From contig DHHZ01000090.1 of the NCBI GenBank assembly GCA_002403515.1, positions 1 through 33,034 on the forward strand: a DNA stretch of 33,034 nt. Reading direction: 5' to 3'. This DNA comes from Legionellales bacterium UBA4759. GTDB taxonomy: Bacteria; Pseudomonadota; Gammaproteobacteria; Legionellales; Legionellaceae. Both the position numbers and the translations under genes were made by a program. Below the pieces are notes generated by a model. That model had not been told where the DNA came from and searched no databases. It saw nothing but the letters and a program-made list of their open reading frames with translations. Position 1 is the stretch's first letter. Each line of letters opens with the position of its first letter. Of this stretch, positions 1 through 7,870 are shown piece by piece.

Positions 1-2
1 AA

Positions 3-146
3 AAATTTGCGACAGAACCAAATTTACTCGTATTGGCCTGGGACGAAAGACCGAAGGTTTTCTATAAGATTGGGTTTAAAGCTTTCAACTCGAGAGTATG
101 TTCAAAGTATCCAATGATAGAAATTAAGCCAAATCTAAACTTTTAA
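3..146 (+). CDS. C-terminal end of a probable GNAT-family acetyltransferase (cut by window edge)
   Basis: Frame 3 is open from the first base of the window to a TAA at 144-146, giving 47 residues. The piece contains VLAWDERPKVFYKIGFKAF, which resembles the last part of the GNAT fold, where a W-[DN]-E segment leads into an FY-x-x-GF strand that helps bind acetyl-CoA. The acetyl-CoA loop and the substrate-binding half would lie before the window, so the substrate cannot be guessed. The gene converges on yciA, about 180 bases away. Assignment rests on one short motif and is tentative. Confidence 0.45.
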   Translation, partial: KFATEPNLLVLAWDERPKVFYKIGFKAFNSRVCSKYPMIEIKPNLNF

Positions 147-329
147 ACTTTTGGGCATATGGATATGTTTCACATGAGGATTGGCATCATGATGTTGCAA
201 GAAACTTAAATCCAGCAGCCATATTCATGAGTTGGGGGGTTGTCTTCAGTAAATACAACAATAAACTGATTCATGAAAGGCACGCCTTATTTTTTTAGCT
301 CGTAAAAATTTTTTCGTGAAAATCAAAAT
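147..329. other. Intergenic region between convergent genes
   Basis: This is 183 bases between the GNAT-like fragment and the end of yciA. I see no convincing open frame, tRNA or promoter. A short AAGG/CCTT inverted repeat near 277-290 is followed by only a few T on the minus strand and is too weak to call a terminator for yciA. A TGTTTCACATGAGGAT stretch at 166-181 resembles only half of a ParB site. Confidence 0.4.
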
Positions 330-701
330 TTAAGCTAATGACCGTTTTTTTCCATGTTCGTCAATTGCAACATAAACAAATTCACCCATGGCCGCTTTCT
401 GTGTTTCATCGCTATCAAATTTTTCTATCCAAACTTCAATGGCTAATTGTATAGAGGTATTTCCTTTTTTTAATAACTCCACATAACAGCTGACCAAATC
501 ACCCACCTTAACAGGTGCAATAAATTCTAGATTTTTAATGGCAACAGTAACCGCACGACCACGAGAGATTTTTTTGGAAATAATGCCACCGGCCAAATCC
601 ATTTGTGACACCAGCCATCCACCAAAAATATCACCATTTGCATTGGTATCTGCTGGCATGGCTAGTGTCTGTAAACTCAAAATCCCTTTGGTTTGTGTCA
701 T
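330..701 (-). CDS. yciA: Acyl-CoA thioesterase, YciA hotdog family
   Basis: A 123-residue single hotdog-fold protein, close to the 130 residues usual for YciA. It carries the family signature LAMPADTNANGDIFGGW at residues 13-29, which includes the conserved Asp/Asn residues of the active site, then a second-strand VAVGDLV-type motif and a YVAIDEHGK tail. The family hydrolyses acyl-CoA thioesters to free acid and CoA in the cytoplasm. AAGGA lies about 6 bases before the ATG. The gene begins only 9 bases after the Tex-like stop, so it is probably the last gene of a glmS-tex-yciA transcript. Confident by motif. Confidence 0.93.
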   Translation of the reverse strand: MTQTKGILSLQTLAMPADTNANGDIFGGWLVSQMDLAGGIISKKISRGRAVTVAIKNLEFIAPVKVGDLVSCYVELLKKGNTSIQLAIEVWIEKFDSDETQKAAMGEFVYVAIDEHGKKRSLA

Positions 702-710
702 ATCCAGTCC

Positions 711-2930
711 TTATTGTTTTAATTTTGCAAATGCAAGCTCCATTGCAGAAGGTCCAATTGCTGGTTTCTTTTCAGCAGATTTAGGTGCTTTGGGTTTGGT
801 GATTTGTTTCTGAGGTGCTTTTGACTCAGATTTAATGACCACAGGTTTTTTCTTGGTTTTTTCTGAATGCAAACGAAGACTTAGTCTTTTTTGTTTTTCG
901 TCATAGTTTATCCATTCAACAACAACCGTTTCACCAGGTTGAAAAATCAAATTTAAATCATTGATAAAACAATCGCCAATGGCTGAAATATGCACCAAAC
1001 CCTCGGTATTTTCGCCCAAATCAACAAAACAACCATAGTTCATGATCTTTTGAATAGTGCCTAAAAAGCGAGTGCCTTCAGGAATTTGATTCATTTGTTT
1101 TTTAAATGAAGCATCAAAGTGATGAATGCTTTTTTTACGCTCTTGCTGATTCATCAGGATATTTTGAATACGCAATAAACGGTCTTGCCCCCATTGATCA
1201 AGAAGTTTGGTTTCATGGATGGCATGAGAAATTTTTGAAGCATCTGTGAGTAGTTCTTGGAGATTGCATTTTTCATGTTGCAAAATGCAATCAATGAGTG
1301 GCTTATCTTCTTCAAGAAAACCAAAACTTATGTCATCTTGACCCATTCTCATAAAAGCTGCAATATGGGCATAAGCATGAGAGTCTTTATTCAAAAGCTC
1401 TTGAATTTGTTTATGATCATGGATGTTGTCAGTCTCTCGAGCTTTGATTAATTTATCGATGTCTTGGGGTTGTAATTCATCGATGAGTTCAAAAAGATAT
1501 CGAGGACTATGATTTACATCGATGCCTTCAATTAATAATATTTCTTGTAAAAGTGAGCGCCATAAATGCCGAAGTTTCTCTTTCGGTAAGCTTCTTAAAA
1601 TGGGATGTAAAAATTGCTCAGGTTGGCAGTTTGTCCAAAATGGCCATGGATTTTGAAGAAATTGCGGTGCTTTTGCCACGTCTTCAATACTAGGTGCCTT
1701 TTTTTCCAAATGAGTAAACATCGGGGTTAGGCGATGAGATATCAAATGAAGCTGCCAATTTAAATCCGGGTAACGTGCTTTAATTAACTTCAACATTTTA
1801 TGAATGGATTTTCTGGTTTCAAATTGAACCAACCAACCCATGTGTTCAATGGGATAGCGGGTTAAAACTTTAACTATTTCGGCTATGCCTTGCTCCATAT
1901 CATAGTCTGGCGCATGAGGATACAAGGTAAAGTCTTTAAGAACTTGGCCTTTGGGGTCAATTAAAACCACCATCACGCCAGCTTTGCCATGAGGGAAAAA
2001 CATTAAAATATGTTTTTCACCGATGGTTTTTTGCATCAAAATTTGGCGCCATTGTGTTTCAACAATAGGCAGGAGCTGTTCGACAGCTTGGTCATAACTC
2101 ATGGCTAAAATATCGCGATAGATTCTTGGCTGAAAGTAAGCACGAATGGCCAGATGGATAGTTTCAGCAATCCAAGAGTCGGCTGCACGATTTTGATTTT
2201 GCCAAGATAAATGTTGTGAAATGAGGAAAAACATCCATTCAGGCTGTTGTTTGTATTCAAAATTCGCCTCAATATGCCCATTTTTTTTCGCATGCCAGAA
2301 TTTTAAAAATAAGACAGGGTCAATTTTTTTGATGAGGGTATTTGCAGGCCATTCGGCAATTAATGCCTTGGCTTGTTCATTATTTTTATTGCATGCTGCA
2401 AGCAGGATTTGACCATGTTCCCACAGATTTTTTCGGATGTTGTGCAGCAACTTGGCATCATTGAACCAATGAATAGCCAATACATATTGCATCGCGGCTT
2501 TTGCTTCAGTGACATCAACCTCACCCAGTGAAGTTATCACATCGTCAGGTGACTGGTTTGGATTCGATACCAGGTCTTTGGCAAGACTCAAAAGTTTTTC
2601 AATTTCAAATGTTTTTAAATGGCTGGGATATTCCACCTGATTTTTCAATAAAACATCAAAAGGGTAAAATTTATCTTGCAAGGCCATGAAAGCATGAATA
2701 TCTTCTTGAGGAGCAAGGCTTGTTAAATACTCGTATTCTTTTTTAAATTGATAAGCTTTTTGCCATTGTTGCCCACTTAACCCCTGCGCATGATTTAATG
2801 CAAAAAGTTTGAGGTATGGTATGAGCTGTGTTTTATCAAGTGCTTCATCACAAGCTTTGGCTTGTATTTCTGTAAGACCTGTAATTTGGGACATTAAGTT
2901 CAATTTTTCATTTTGAGCTGCTTTCGCCAT
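711..2930 (-). CDS. Divergent Tex-like transcription accessory protein with C-terminal S1 domain
   Basis: 739 residues, close to the 770 of canonical Tex/YhgF. It aligns by eye along the Tex fold: an N-terminal helical part, a middle helix pair (YVLAIHWFNDAKLL, then an NLWEHG segment), the ADSW segment before the YqgF/RuvX-like domain, a helix-hairpin-helix part (EGIDVNHSP where canonical Tex has VGVDLNTAS), and a well-kept S1 RNA-binding domain near residues 624-695 (GTIQKIMNYGCFVDLG, EGLVHIS). The tail is Lys/Pro-rich. The YqgF core is degraded: the GLDPGxRTG motif reads FFPHGKAGVM, and the PFIARYRKE signature is PYLKLFALN. Tex proteins act in transcription and RNA metabolism; this one has probably kept RNA binding but changed elsewhere. 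It starts 14 bases after the glmS stop with a weak ribosome site. Confidence 0.8.
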   Translation of the reverse strand: MAKAAQNEKLNLMSQITGLTEIQAKACDEALDKTQLIPYLKLFALNHAQGLSGQQWQKAYQFKKEYEYLTSLAPQEDIHAFMALQDKFYPFDVLLKNQVEYPSHLKTFEIEKLLSLAKDLVSNPNQSPDDVITSLGEVDVTEAKAAMQYVLAIHWFNDAKLLHNIRKNLWEHGQILLAACNKNNEQAKALIAEWPANTLIKKIDPVLFLKFWHAKKNGHIEANFEYKQQPEWMFFLISQHLSWQNQNRAADSWIAETIHLAIRAYFQPRIYRDILAMSYDQAVEQLLPIVETQWRQILMQKTIGEKHILMFFPHGKAGVMVVLIDPKGQVLKDFTLYPHAPDYDMEQGIAEIVKVLTRYPIEHMGWLVQFETRKSIHKMLKLIKARYPDLNWQLHLISHRLTPMFTHLEKKAPSIEDVAKAPQFLQNPWPFWTNCQPEQFLHPILRSLPKEKLRHLWRSLLQEILLIEGIDVNHSPRYLFELIDELQPQDIDKLIKARETDNIHDHKQIQELLNKDSHAYAHIAAFMRMGQDDISFGFLEEDKPLIDCILQHEKCNLQELLTDASKISHAIHETKLLDQWGQDRLLRIQNILMNQQERKKSIHHFDASFKKQMNQIPEGTRFLGTIQKIMNYGCFVDLGENTEGLVHISAIGDCFINDLNLIFQPGETVVVEWINYDEKQKRLSLRLHSEKTKKKPVVIKSESKAPQKQITKPKAPKSAEKKPAIGPSAMELAFAKLKQ

Positions 2931-2944
2931 TTGTTATAACAATC

Positions 2945-4765
2945 CTATTCTACGGTAACTGATTTTGCTAAGTTGCGGGGTTGATCGACATCGGTTCCTT
3001 TTGCGACAGCAACATAATAAGCCAAAAGCTGCATCGGTATGCTGTAAATAATAGGAGCAATTATCTGCGAGCATTCTGGAACAGTAATAATTTCTACTTG
3101 TTCGCCAAATTCATTTTGAGGCCAAGATGGGTCTGCAAAGACGATAATTTTTCCACCACGAGCCTGAACTTCTTGAACATTAGAGTGTAGTTTTTCTATC
3201 AAATCATCTTTGGGTGCAATCACCACAACAGGCATGTTGTGATCAACCAGCGCCAATGGGCCATGTTTGAGCTCTCCTGCTGGATAAGCCTCTGCATGGA
3301 TGTATGATATTTCTTTTAATTTTAACGCACCTTCCATGGCCACAGGGAAATTTATCCCTCGGCCTAAAAACAAAGTATGCTGTTTTTGCACAAATTTTTG
3401 TGCAAAGCTTTGGATGATGTTATCCAAACTCAGGGTTTTTTCAGCAATTGTACTGACATTTTGCAATTCTTTACAAATCATCTCTGCTTGATCATCAGTT
3501 GATAGAGCTGCTGTTAGCATGAGTAAGGCTAATAATTGCGTGGTAAATGCCTTGGTTGAGGCAACACCAATTTCGACACCTGCGCGTGTGAGGAATGCAC
3601 TTTTGGATTCTCGAACCAAGGTGCTGCTGGCAACATTACAAATGGCTAAGCTGGATAAATAATTCAGGTCATTGGCTTTTCTTAATGCTGCTAATGTATC
3701 TGCTGTTTCGCCAGATTGAGAAATGGTAATGAGCAATGTATTGGGTTTAACAATCACTTTGCGATAGCGGTATTCACTGGCAACCTCAACATGTACAGCA
3801 ATATTGGTATAGGTTTCAAGCCAGTATTTTGCGATAAGTCCAGCATGATAACTGGTTCCACAGGCAACAATATGAATTTGCTCAATTTGAGGCAAAATTT
3901 CATTGAGTTCAATTCCAAAGCTTGCGCGTAAAATATTGGGATTGTTGATGCGGCCCAATTGAGTTTCTGCAAGAACTTGAGGTTGTTCAAATATTTCTTT
4001 GAGCATGAAGTGACGATAGTTTCCTTTAGAAACAACGATGGCATCATCATTGAGCGGATGCAATTCGCGCTCAACCAAGTCACCATTTTTATTGTAGACA
4101 TTACACATGCTAGAGGTCAGATGAACGACATCACCTTCTTCAAGAAATGAAACATTTTGTGCAAATGAGCGCAGCGCCAAGGGGTCAGATGCAATAAAGT
4201 TCTCACTAACACCGCGTCCGATGACCAAAGGGCTGCCCTGACGAATGGCAACCAATTCTTCAGGATGATGAATATGTACTGCGCCAATAGCAAAAGCACC
4301 TTTCATTTGTTTTGATGCTTGCTGTACAGCCATGAGAAGAGATTGTGTTTGTTGGTAGTGATGATGAATTAAATGAGCGGCAACTTCGGTATCGGTTTCA
4401 GATTCAAAATTATAGCCTTTTTCAGTTAGCGAATGACGAAGTTCTTGATGATTTTCAATAATGCCATTATGAACGATGGCCAACTGATGTTCTGACAATA
4501 AGGGATGGGCATTGTGTTCGGCCGGGCGACCATGTGTGGCCCAGCGAGTATGGGCAACGCCTAAAAAGCCAGGTATGGGGTGATGTTGGGCTTTATTGAT
4601 GAGCGCTTGAACTTTACCTTCGGTGCGAAGTCGCTTAATTTGACCATCATTGCTAATCGTTACAAGACCAGCAGAGTCATAGCCACGATATTCTAATCGT
4701 TTAAGACCTTCTAATAAAATAGCACTGATGTCACGTTGGGCAATAGCGCCAATGATGCCGCACAT
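2945..4765 (-). CDS. glmS: Glutamine--fructose-6-phosphate aminotransferase (isomerizing)
   Basis: 606 residues, full length (about 609 in E. coli). The N-terminal glutaminase domain starts MCGIIG, with Cys2 as the nucleophile freed after Met removal, and keeps HTRWATHG and HNGIIEN. Two SIS domains follow, with CGTSYHAG and SQSGETADT binding the sugar phosphate, and the C-terminus ends in the family tail LAKSVTVE. It makes glucosamine-6-phosphate from fructose-6-phosphate and glutamine, the first step towards UDP-GlcNAc; GlmU, two steps on, is encoded at 7871. A strong AGGAG lies 6 bases before the ATG, and a TATAAT sits about 30 bases upstream, overlapping the end of smpB. No glmS ribozyme is visible: the leader is far too short. 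Confidence 0.98.
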   Translation of the reverse strand: MCGIIGAIAQRDISAILLEGLKRLEYRGYDSAGLVTISNDGQIKRLRTEGKVQALINKAQHHPIPGFLGVAHTRWATHGRPAEHNAHPLLSEHQLAIVHNGIIENHQELRHSLTEKGYNFESETDTEVAAHLIHHHYQQTQSLLMAVQQASKQMKGAFAIGAVHIHHPEELVAIRQGSPLVIGRGVSENFIASDPLALRSFAQNVSFLEEGDVVHLTSSMCNVYNKNGDLVERELHPLNDDAIVVSKGNYRHFMLKEIFEQPQVLAETQLGRINNPNILRASFGIELNEILPQIEQIHIVACGTSYHAGLIAKYWLETYTNIAVHVEVASEYRYRKVIVKPNTLLITISQSGETADTLAALRKANDLNYLSSLAICNVASSTLVRESKSAFLTRAGVEIGVASTKAFTTQLLALLMLTAALSTDDQAEMICKELQNVSTIAEKTLSLDNIIQSFAQKFVQKQHTLFLGRGINFPVAMEGALKLKEISYIHAEAYPAGELKHGPLALVDHNMPVVVIAPKDDLIEKLHSNVQEVQARGGKIIVFADPSWPQNEFGEQVEIITVPECSQIIAPIIYSIPMQLLAYYVAVAKGTDVDQPRNLAKSVTVE

Positions 4766-4794
4766 ACTTACTCCTCATTTTTTTCATATTGCAC

Positions 4795-4800
4795 ATTATA
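4795..4800 (-). promoter_or_regulatory. -10 element of the glmS promoter
   Basis: The minus strand reads TATAAT here, 29 bases before the glmS ATG, with no good -35 hexamer at 16-18 bases. The predicted leader is about 23 nt and carries the AGGAG ribosome site. This suggests glmS is transcribed separately from smpB. The -10 box is seen directly; promoter activity is inferred. Confidence 0.5.
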
Positions 4801-4818
4801 AACCAACATGGTGTATGA

Positions 4819-5295
4819 TTAATAGTGGTCTTTTTTCATAACTCTGGCGCGCTCCCTTTGCCATTCTCTATCTTTAATAGCCGCACGTTGGTCGTGAGTT
4901 TTTTTGCCTTTGGCGAGCGCAATTTTGGCTTTAACCCATTTACCGCGCCAGTAGAGGCTAAGCGGTATGAGGGTATAGCCTTCTCTTTCGACGTAACCTA
5001 TCCATTGTTTAAATTCATGGGCATGGACGAGTAGTTTGCGATTTCGCAAAGGATCTGGATGAATATGCGTAGAGGCTGTGGGTAGCGGTTGAATTTGCGC
5101 ACCAAAAAGCCATGCCGCTCCATTTTTCAATAGAACGTAACTATCTACCAATTGAACTCTGCCAGCTCTTAGGCTTTTGACTTCCCATCCCTCAAGAACC
5201 AAGCCGACTTCCCACTCTTTTTCAATGGTGTATTCGAAACGGGCTTTTTTATTGTAAATAATTTCGCCGCCTGAGGATTTCTCTTGTTTTGCCAT
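4819..5295 (-). CDS. smpB: SsrA-binding protein SmpB
   Basis: 158 residues, the usual size. It begins with IIYNKKARFEYTIEKEWEVG and contains the family core LEGWEVKSLRAGRVQLVDSY, then the basic C-terminal tail RAAIKDREWQRERARVMK, which in SmpB inserts into the ribosomal decoding centre. It binds tmRNA and directs it to stalled ribosomes. The ssrA gene itself is not recognisable in this window. It is divergently oriented from the PhoH gene across a 134-base intergenic stretch. Confidence 0.98.
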   Translation of the reverse strand: MAKQEKSSGGEIIYNKKARFEYTIEKEWEVGLVLEGWEVKSLRAGRVQLVDSYVLLKNGAAWLFGAQIQPLPTASTHIHPDPLRNRKLLVHAHEFKQWIGYVEREGYTLIPLSLYWRGKWVKAKIALAKGKKTHDQRAAIKDREWQRERARVMKKDHY

Positions 5296-5370
5296 AGTTT
5301 CTTAATACCTATAATGAAAATCTTGTTGAATATTTTCTCAAAATTTTTATAAAAGAAAAACATCTTGCTC

Positions 5371-5399
5371 TTGACTATGAACGTTTGCATGCACAAAAT
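5371..5399 (+). promoter_or_regulatory. Sigma70-type promoter of the phoH-guaC-glmU operon
   Basis: TTGACT at 5371-5376 and CAAAAT at 5394-5399 are separated by 17 bases. Transcription would begin near 5406, giving a leader of about 24 nt with AAAGGA before the ATG at 5430. The in-frame TTG at 5385 lies inside this promoter, which argues against the longer reading frame starting there. Confidence 0.55.
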
Positions 5400-5429
5400 G
5401 AGGTTGAACTTTCAAAAGGATCATTGAAT

Positions 5430-6827
5430 ATGACAGCAACCACGAAATTATTTGTTTTAGATACCAATATATTAATGCATGATCCAAATGCAATCTTTCG
5501 ATTTCATGAACATGATATTTTTATTCCAATGGTAGTTTTAGAGGAATTGGATAAACACAAAACTGGTTTATCTGAGGTTTCTAGAAACGTTCGTCAAACT
5601 AACCGTATGTTAGATGATATACTAAGTCAATACAAACCTGAAGATATTCCGAATGGAATTCCTTTGAATTCTCAATTGCTAAACTCTAAAAATCAACTGC
5701 CTCTAGGCAATTTGTATCTTCAAACAGATTTATTAGATGACACACCACCTGGCATGTTGCCAGGACAAAAAGCTGACAATCATATTCTTGGGATTGCATT
5801 AAGTTTACAAAAAAAATATCCACAACGTGAAATTATTATTGTTTCAAAAGATATTAATTTAAGAATTAAAGCAACAATTCTTGGTATTTTAGCCGAAGAC
5901 TATTATAATGATAAAGTTTTAGATGATGTCAGTCTTTTACACAACGGTTTGCATGCTTTACCCAGCAATTTTTGGGATGCAAACAGTGATAATGTAGAAG
6001 CTTGGCAAGTTCAAAATCAGATTTTTTATAAAATTATTGGTGAGCATACCCAAGAATGGCAACCCAATGATTGTTTGTTGAGTGAAGACGGTTCTTTTAA
6101 GGCTATTGTCAAAGAAGTCAATCCCAATGAAGCGCTGATCAAATTGGCAAAAGATTATTTTGTAGATAAAAATGCCGTGTGGGGTATTACAGCAAAAAAT
6201 CATGAACAAAATTTTGCATTAAATTTGCTACTTGATCCTGATATTGATTTTGTAACTTTACAAGGACCAGCAGGTACAGGTAAAACACTGTTAACCATAG
6301 CCGCTGGTTTAACCCAAGTTTTTGATCATAATATTTATAATGAAATTATTATGACCAGGGTCACGATTCCTGTGGGTGAAGATATTGGCTTTTTGCCAGG
6401 AACAGAAGAAGAAAAAATGACACCTTGGATGGGTGCATTGATGGATAACTTGGAAGTTTTGCATGGTCGACAAGATGGTGGAGCATTTGGTCGAGTAGCA
6501 ACTGAAGATTTGTTACGTAATAAAATAAAAATTCGTTCATTAAACTTTATGCGCGGAAGAACTTTTCAGAAACGTTTTATTATAATTGATGAGGCACAAA
6601 ACCTGACTTCAAAGCAAATCAAAACATTAATTACCAGAGCGGGTCCCGGAAGTAAAATTATTTGTCTTGGGGATATAAAACAAATTGATACCCCTTATTT
6701 ATCGGAGACAAATTCTGGTTTAACCTTTGCGGTTCATCGCATGCGAGAGTGGCCACACAGTGCCCATATGACTCTTTCACGCGGCGAGCGCTCAAGATTG
6801 GCGCAATATGCGGCTGAAAATTTGTAA
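5430..6827 (+). CDS. PIN-PhoH fusion ATPase (PhoH2/YlaK type)
   Basis: 465 residues from the ATG at 5430, chosen because AAAGGA lies 9 bases before it and the earlier in-frame TTG at 5385 falls in the promoter. An N-terminal PIN-type RNase domain (residues 1-150) has FVLDTNILMHD and EELDKHK with acidic metal-binding residues. The C-terminal PhoH ATPase domain has Walker A GPAGTGKT near residue 285 and Walker B FIIIDEAQN near 385. PhoH2 proteins of this layout have been described as RNA-unwinding, RNA-cleaving enzymes in mycobacteria; the role here is inferred from family. It is the first gene of an operon with guaC and glmU. Confidence 0.9.
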   Translation: MTATTKLFVLDTNILMHDPNAIFRFHEHDIFIPMVVLEELDKHKTGLSEVSRNVRQTNRMLDDILSQYKPEDIPNGIPLNSQLLNSKNQLPLGNLYLQTDLLDDTPPGMLPGQKADNHILGIALSLQKKYPQREIIIVSKDINLRIKATILGILAEDYYNDKVLDDVSLLHNGLHALPSNFWDANSDNVEAWQVQNQIFYKIIGEHTQEWQPNDCLLSEDGSFKAIVKEVNPNEALIKLAKDYFVDKNAVWGITAKNHEQNFALNLLLDPDIDFVTLQGPAGTGKTLLTIAAGLTQVFDHNIYNEIIMTRVTIPVGEDIGFLPGTEEEKMTPWMGALMDNLEVLHGRQDGGAFGRVATEDLLRNKIKIRSLNFMRGRTFQKRFIIIDEAQNLTSKQIKTLITRAGPGSKIICLGDIKQIDTPYLSETNSGLTFAVHRMREWPHSAHMTLSRGERSRLAQYAAENL

Positions 6828-6837
6828 GGAGTTTTAA

Positions 6838-7851
6838 ATGACACAAACAGCGATTACTTATGATGATGTTTTATTAGTTCCAGCTTACAATCATCATGAA
6901 TCCAGACGAGTGGTCGATATATCTAGTACAGACCGCCTGGGAAAATTATCATTAAATTTACCGATTATTTCGGCAAATATGGACACCATTACTGGCAGTA
7001 AAATGGCAAATTTCATGTCCAGTAAAGGGGCTATTGGTGCATTGCATCGATTTATGACTATTGATGACAATGTGAAAGAATTTAAAGCATGTACGGGTCC
7101 TGTTTTCGTTTCAGTTGGTTGTTCGAGCGCTGAACTTGAGCGTGCTGAAGCTCTAAGAGATGCTGGTGCACAATATTTTGTGATTGACGTGGCTCATGCG
7201 CATGCCAAATACGTTGGTAAAACTTTAAAATCTTTAAGAAGATTAATTCCTGAACAATGCATCATGGCAGGTAATGTTGCAACCTATGCGGGTGCCGATT
7301 ATTTAGCATCTTGTGGTGCTGATATTATTAAAGCCGGTATTGGCGGTGGTTCGGTTTGTTCTACCCGCATCAAAACAGGTTTTGGTGTTCCAATGTTAAC
7401 TTGTATTCAAGATTGCGCTCGTACTGATCGCTCAATTGTAGCTGATGGAGGAATTCGTACCGCAGGTGACGTTGTGAAAGCCTTGGCATTTGGTGCAGAT
7501 TTTGTGATGATCGGTGGCATGTTGGCGGGTACTGAACCAACACCTGGTAAAATTATCACCAAAGAAAATGGACACAAAGTCAAAGCATATCGCGGCATGG
7601 CATCCAAAGAAGCTCAAGAAGATTTTATTGGACAAATGCATGAATGGAAAACTTCCGAAGGTGTACAAACAGAAGTGCCTTACCGTGAAATGGCTGATGA
7701 AATCATTGCCGATATTATTGGTGGATTACGTTCAGGTTTAACTTATGCAGGTTCTAGCCGTATTAAAGAACTACAACGTAAGTTAAATTATTACATCATC
7801 ACACCAGCAGGTCGACATGAAAGTTTACCTCACAAAACTTTGGATAAATAA
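6838..7851 (+). CDS. guaC: GMP reductase / IMP dehydrogenase family enzyme without CBS domains
   Basis: 337 residues forming one TIM barrel with no CBS insert, the size of GMP reductase rather than the roughly 490 of IMP dehydrogenase. It shows TYDDVLLVP at the N-terminus, the active-site loop KAGIGGGSVCSTR with the catalytic Cys, VADGGIRTAGDV for phosphate binding, and a GuaC-like end (GADFVMIGGMLAGTE, IIGGLRSGLTYAGSSRIKEL). GMP reductase deaminates GMP to IMP with NADPH, linking guanine to adenine nucleotide supply. The loop has Gly where both families normally have Pro (GIGPGS). AAGGAG sits 7 bases before the ATG, 10 bases after the phoH stop. IMP dehydrogenase remains possible, but length and C-terminal half favour GuaC. 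Confidence 0.85.
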   Translation: MTQTAITYDDVLLVPAYNHHESRRVVDISSTDRLGKLSLNLPIISANMDTITGSKMANFMSSKGAIGALHRFMTIDDNVKEFKACTGPVFVSVGCSSAELERAEALRDAGAQYFVIDVAHAHAKYVGKTLKSLRRLIPEQCIMAGNVATYAGADYLASCGADIIKAGIGGGSVCSTRIKTGFGVPMLTCIQDCARTDRSIVADGGIRTAGDVVKALAFGADFVMIGGMLAGTEPTPGKIITKENGHKVKAYRGMASKEAQEDFIGQMHEWKTSEGVQTEVPYREMADEIIADIIGGLRSGLTYAGSSRIKELQRKLNYYIITPAGRHESLPHKTLDK

Positions 7852-7870
7852 TTAAATTTTACGGTGAATT

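Noticed and set aside
166..181. parS-like TGTTTCACATGAGGAT
   Set aside because: Only the left half matches the consensus; the palindromic centre CACGTG is broken.
3754..4101. 115-residue frame inside glmS
   Set aside because: It is a shifted-frame shadow of a clear glmS coding region, with no ribosome site or family resemblance.
4766..4818. glmS ribozyme
   Set aside because: The gap is 53 bases, far shorter than the ribozyme, and the organism looks gammaproteobacterial.
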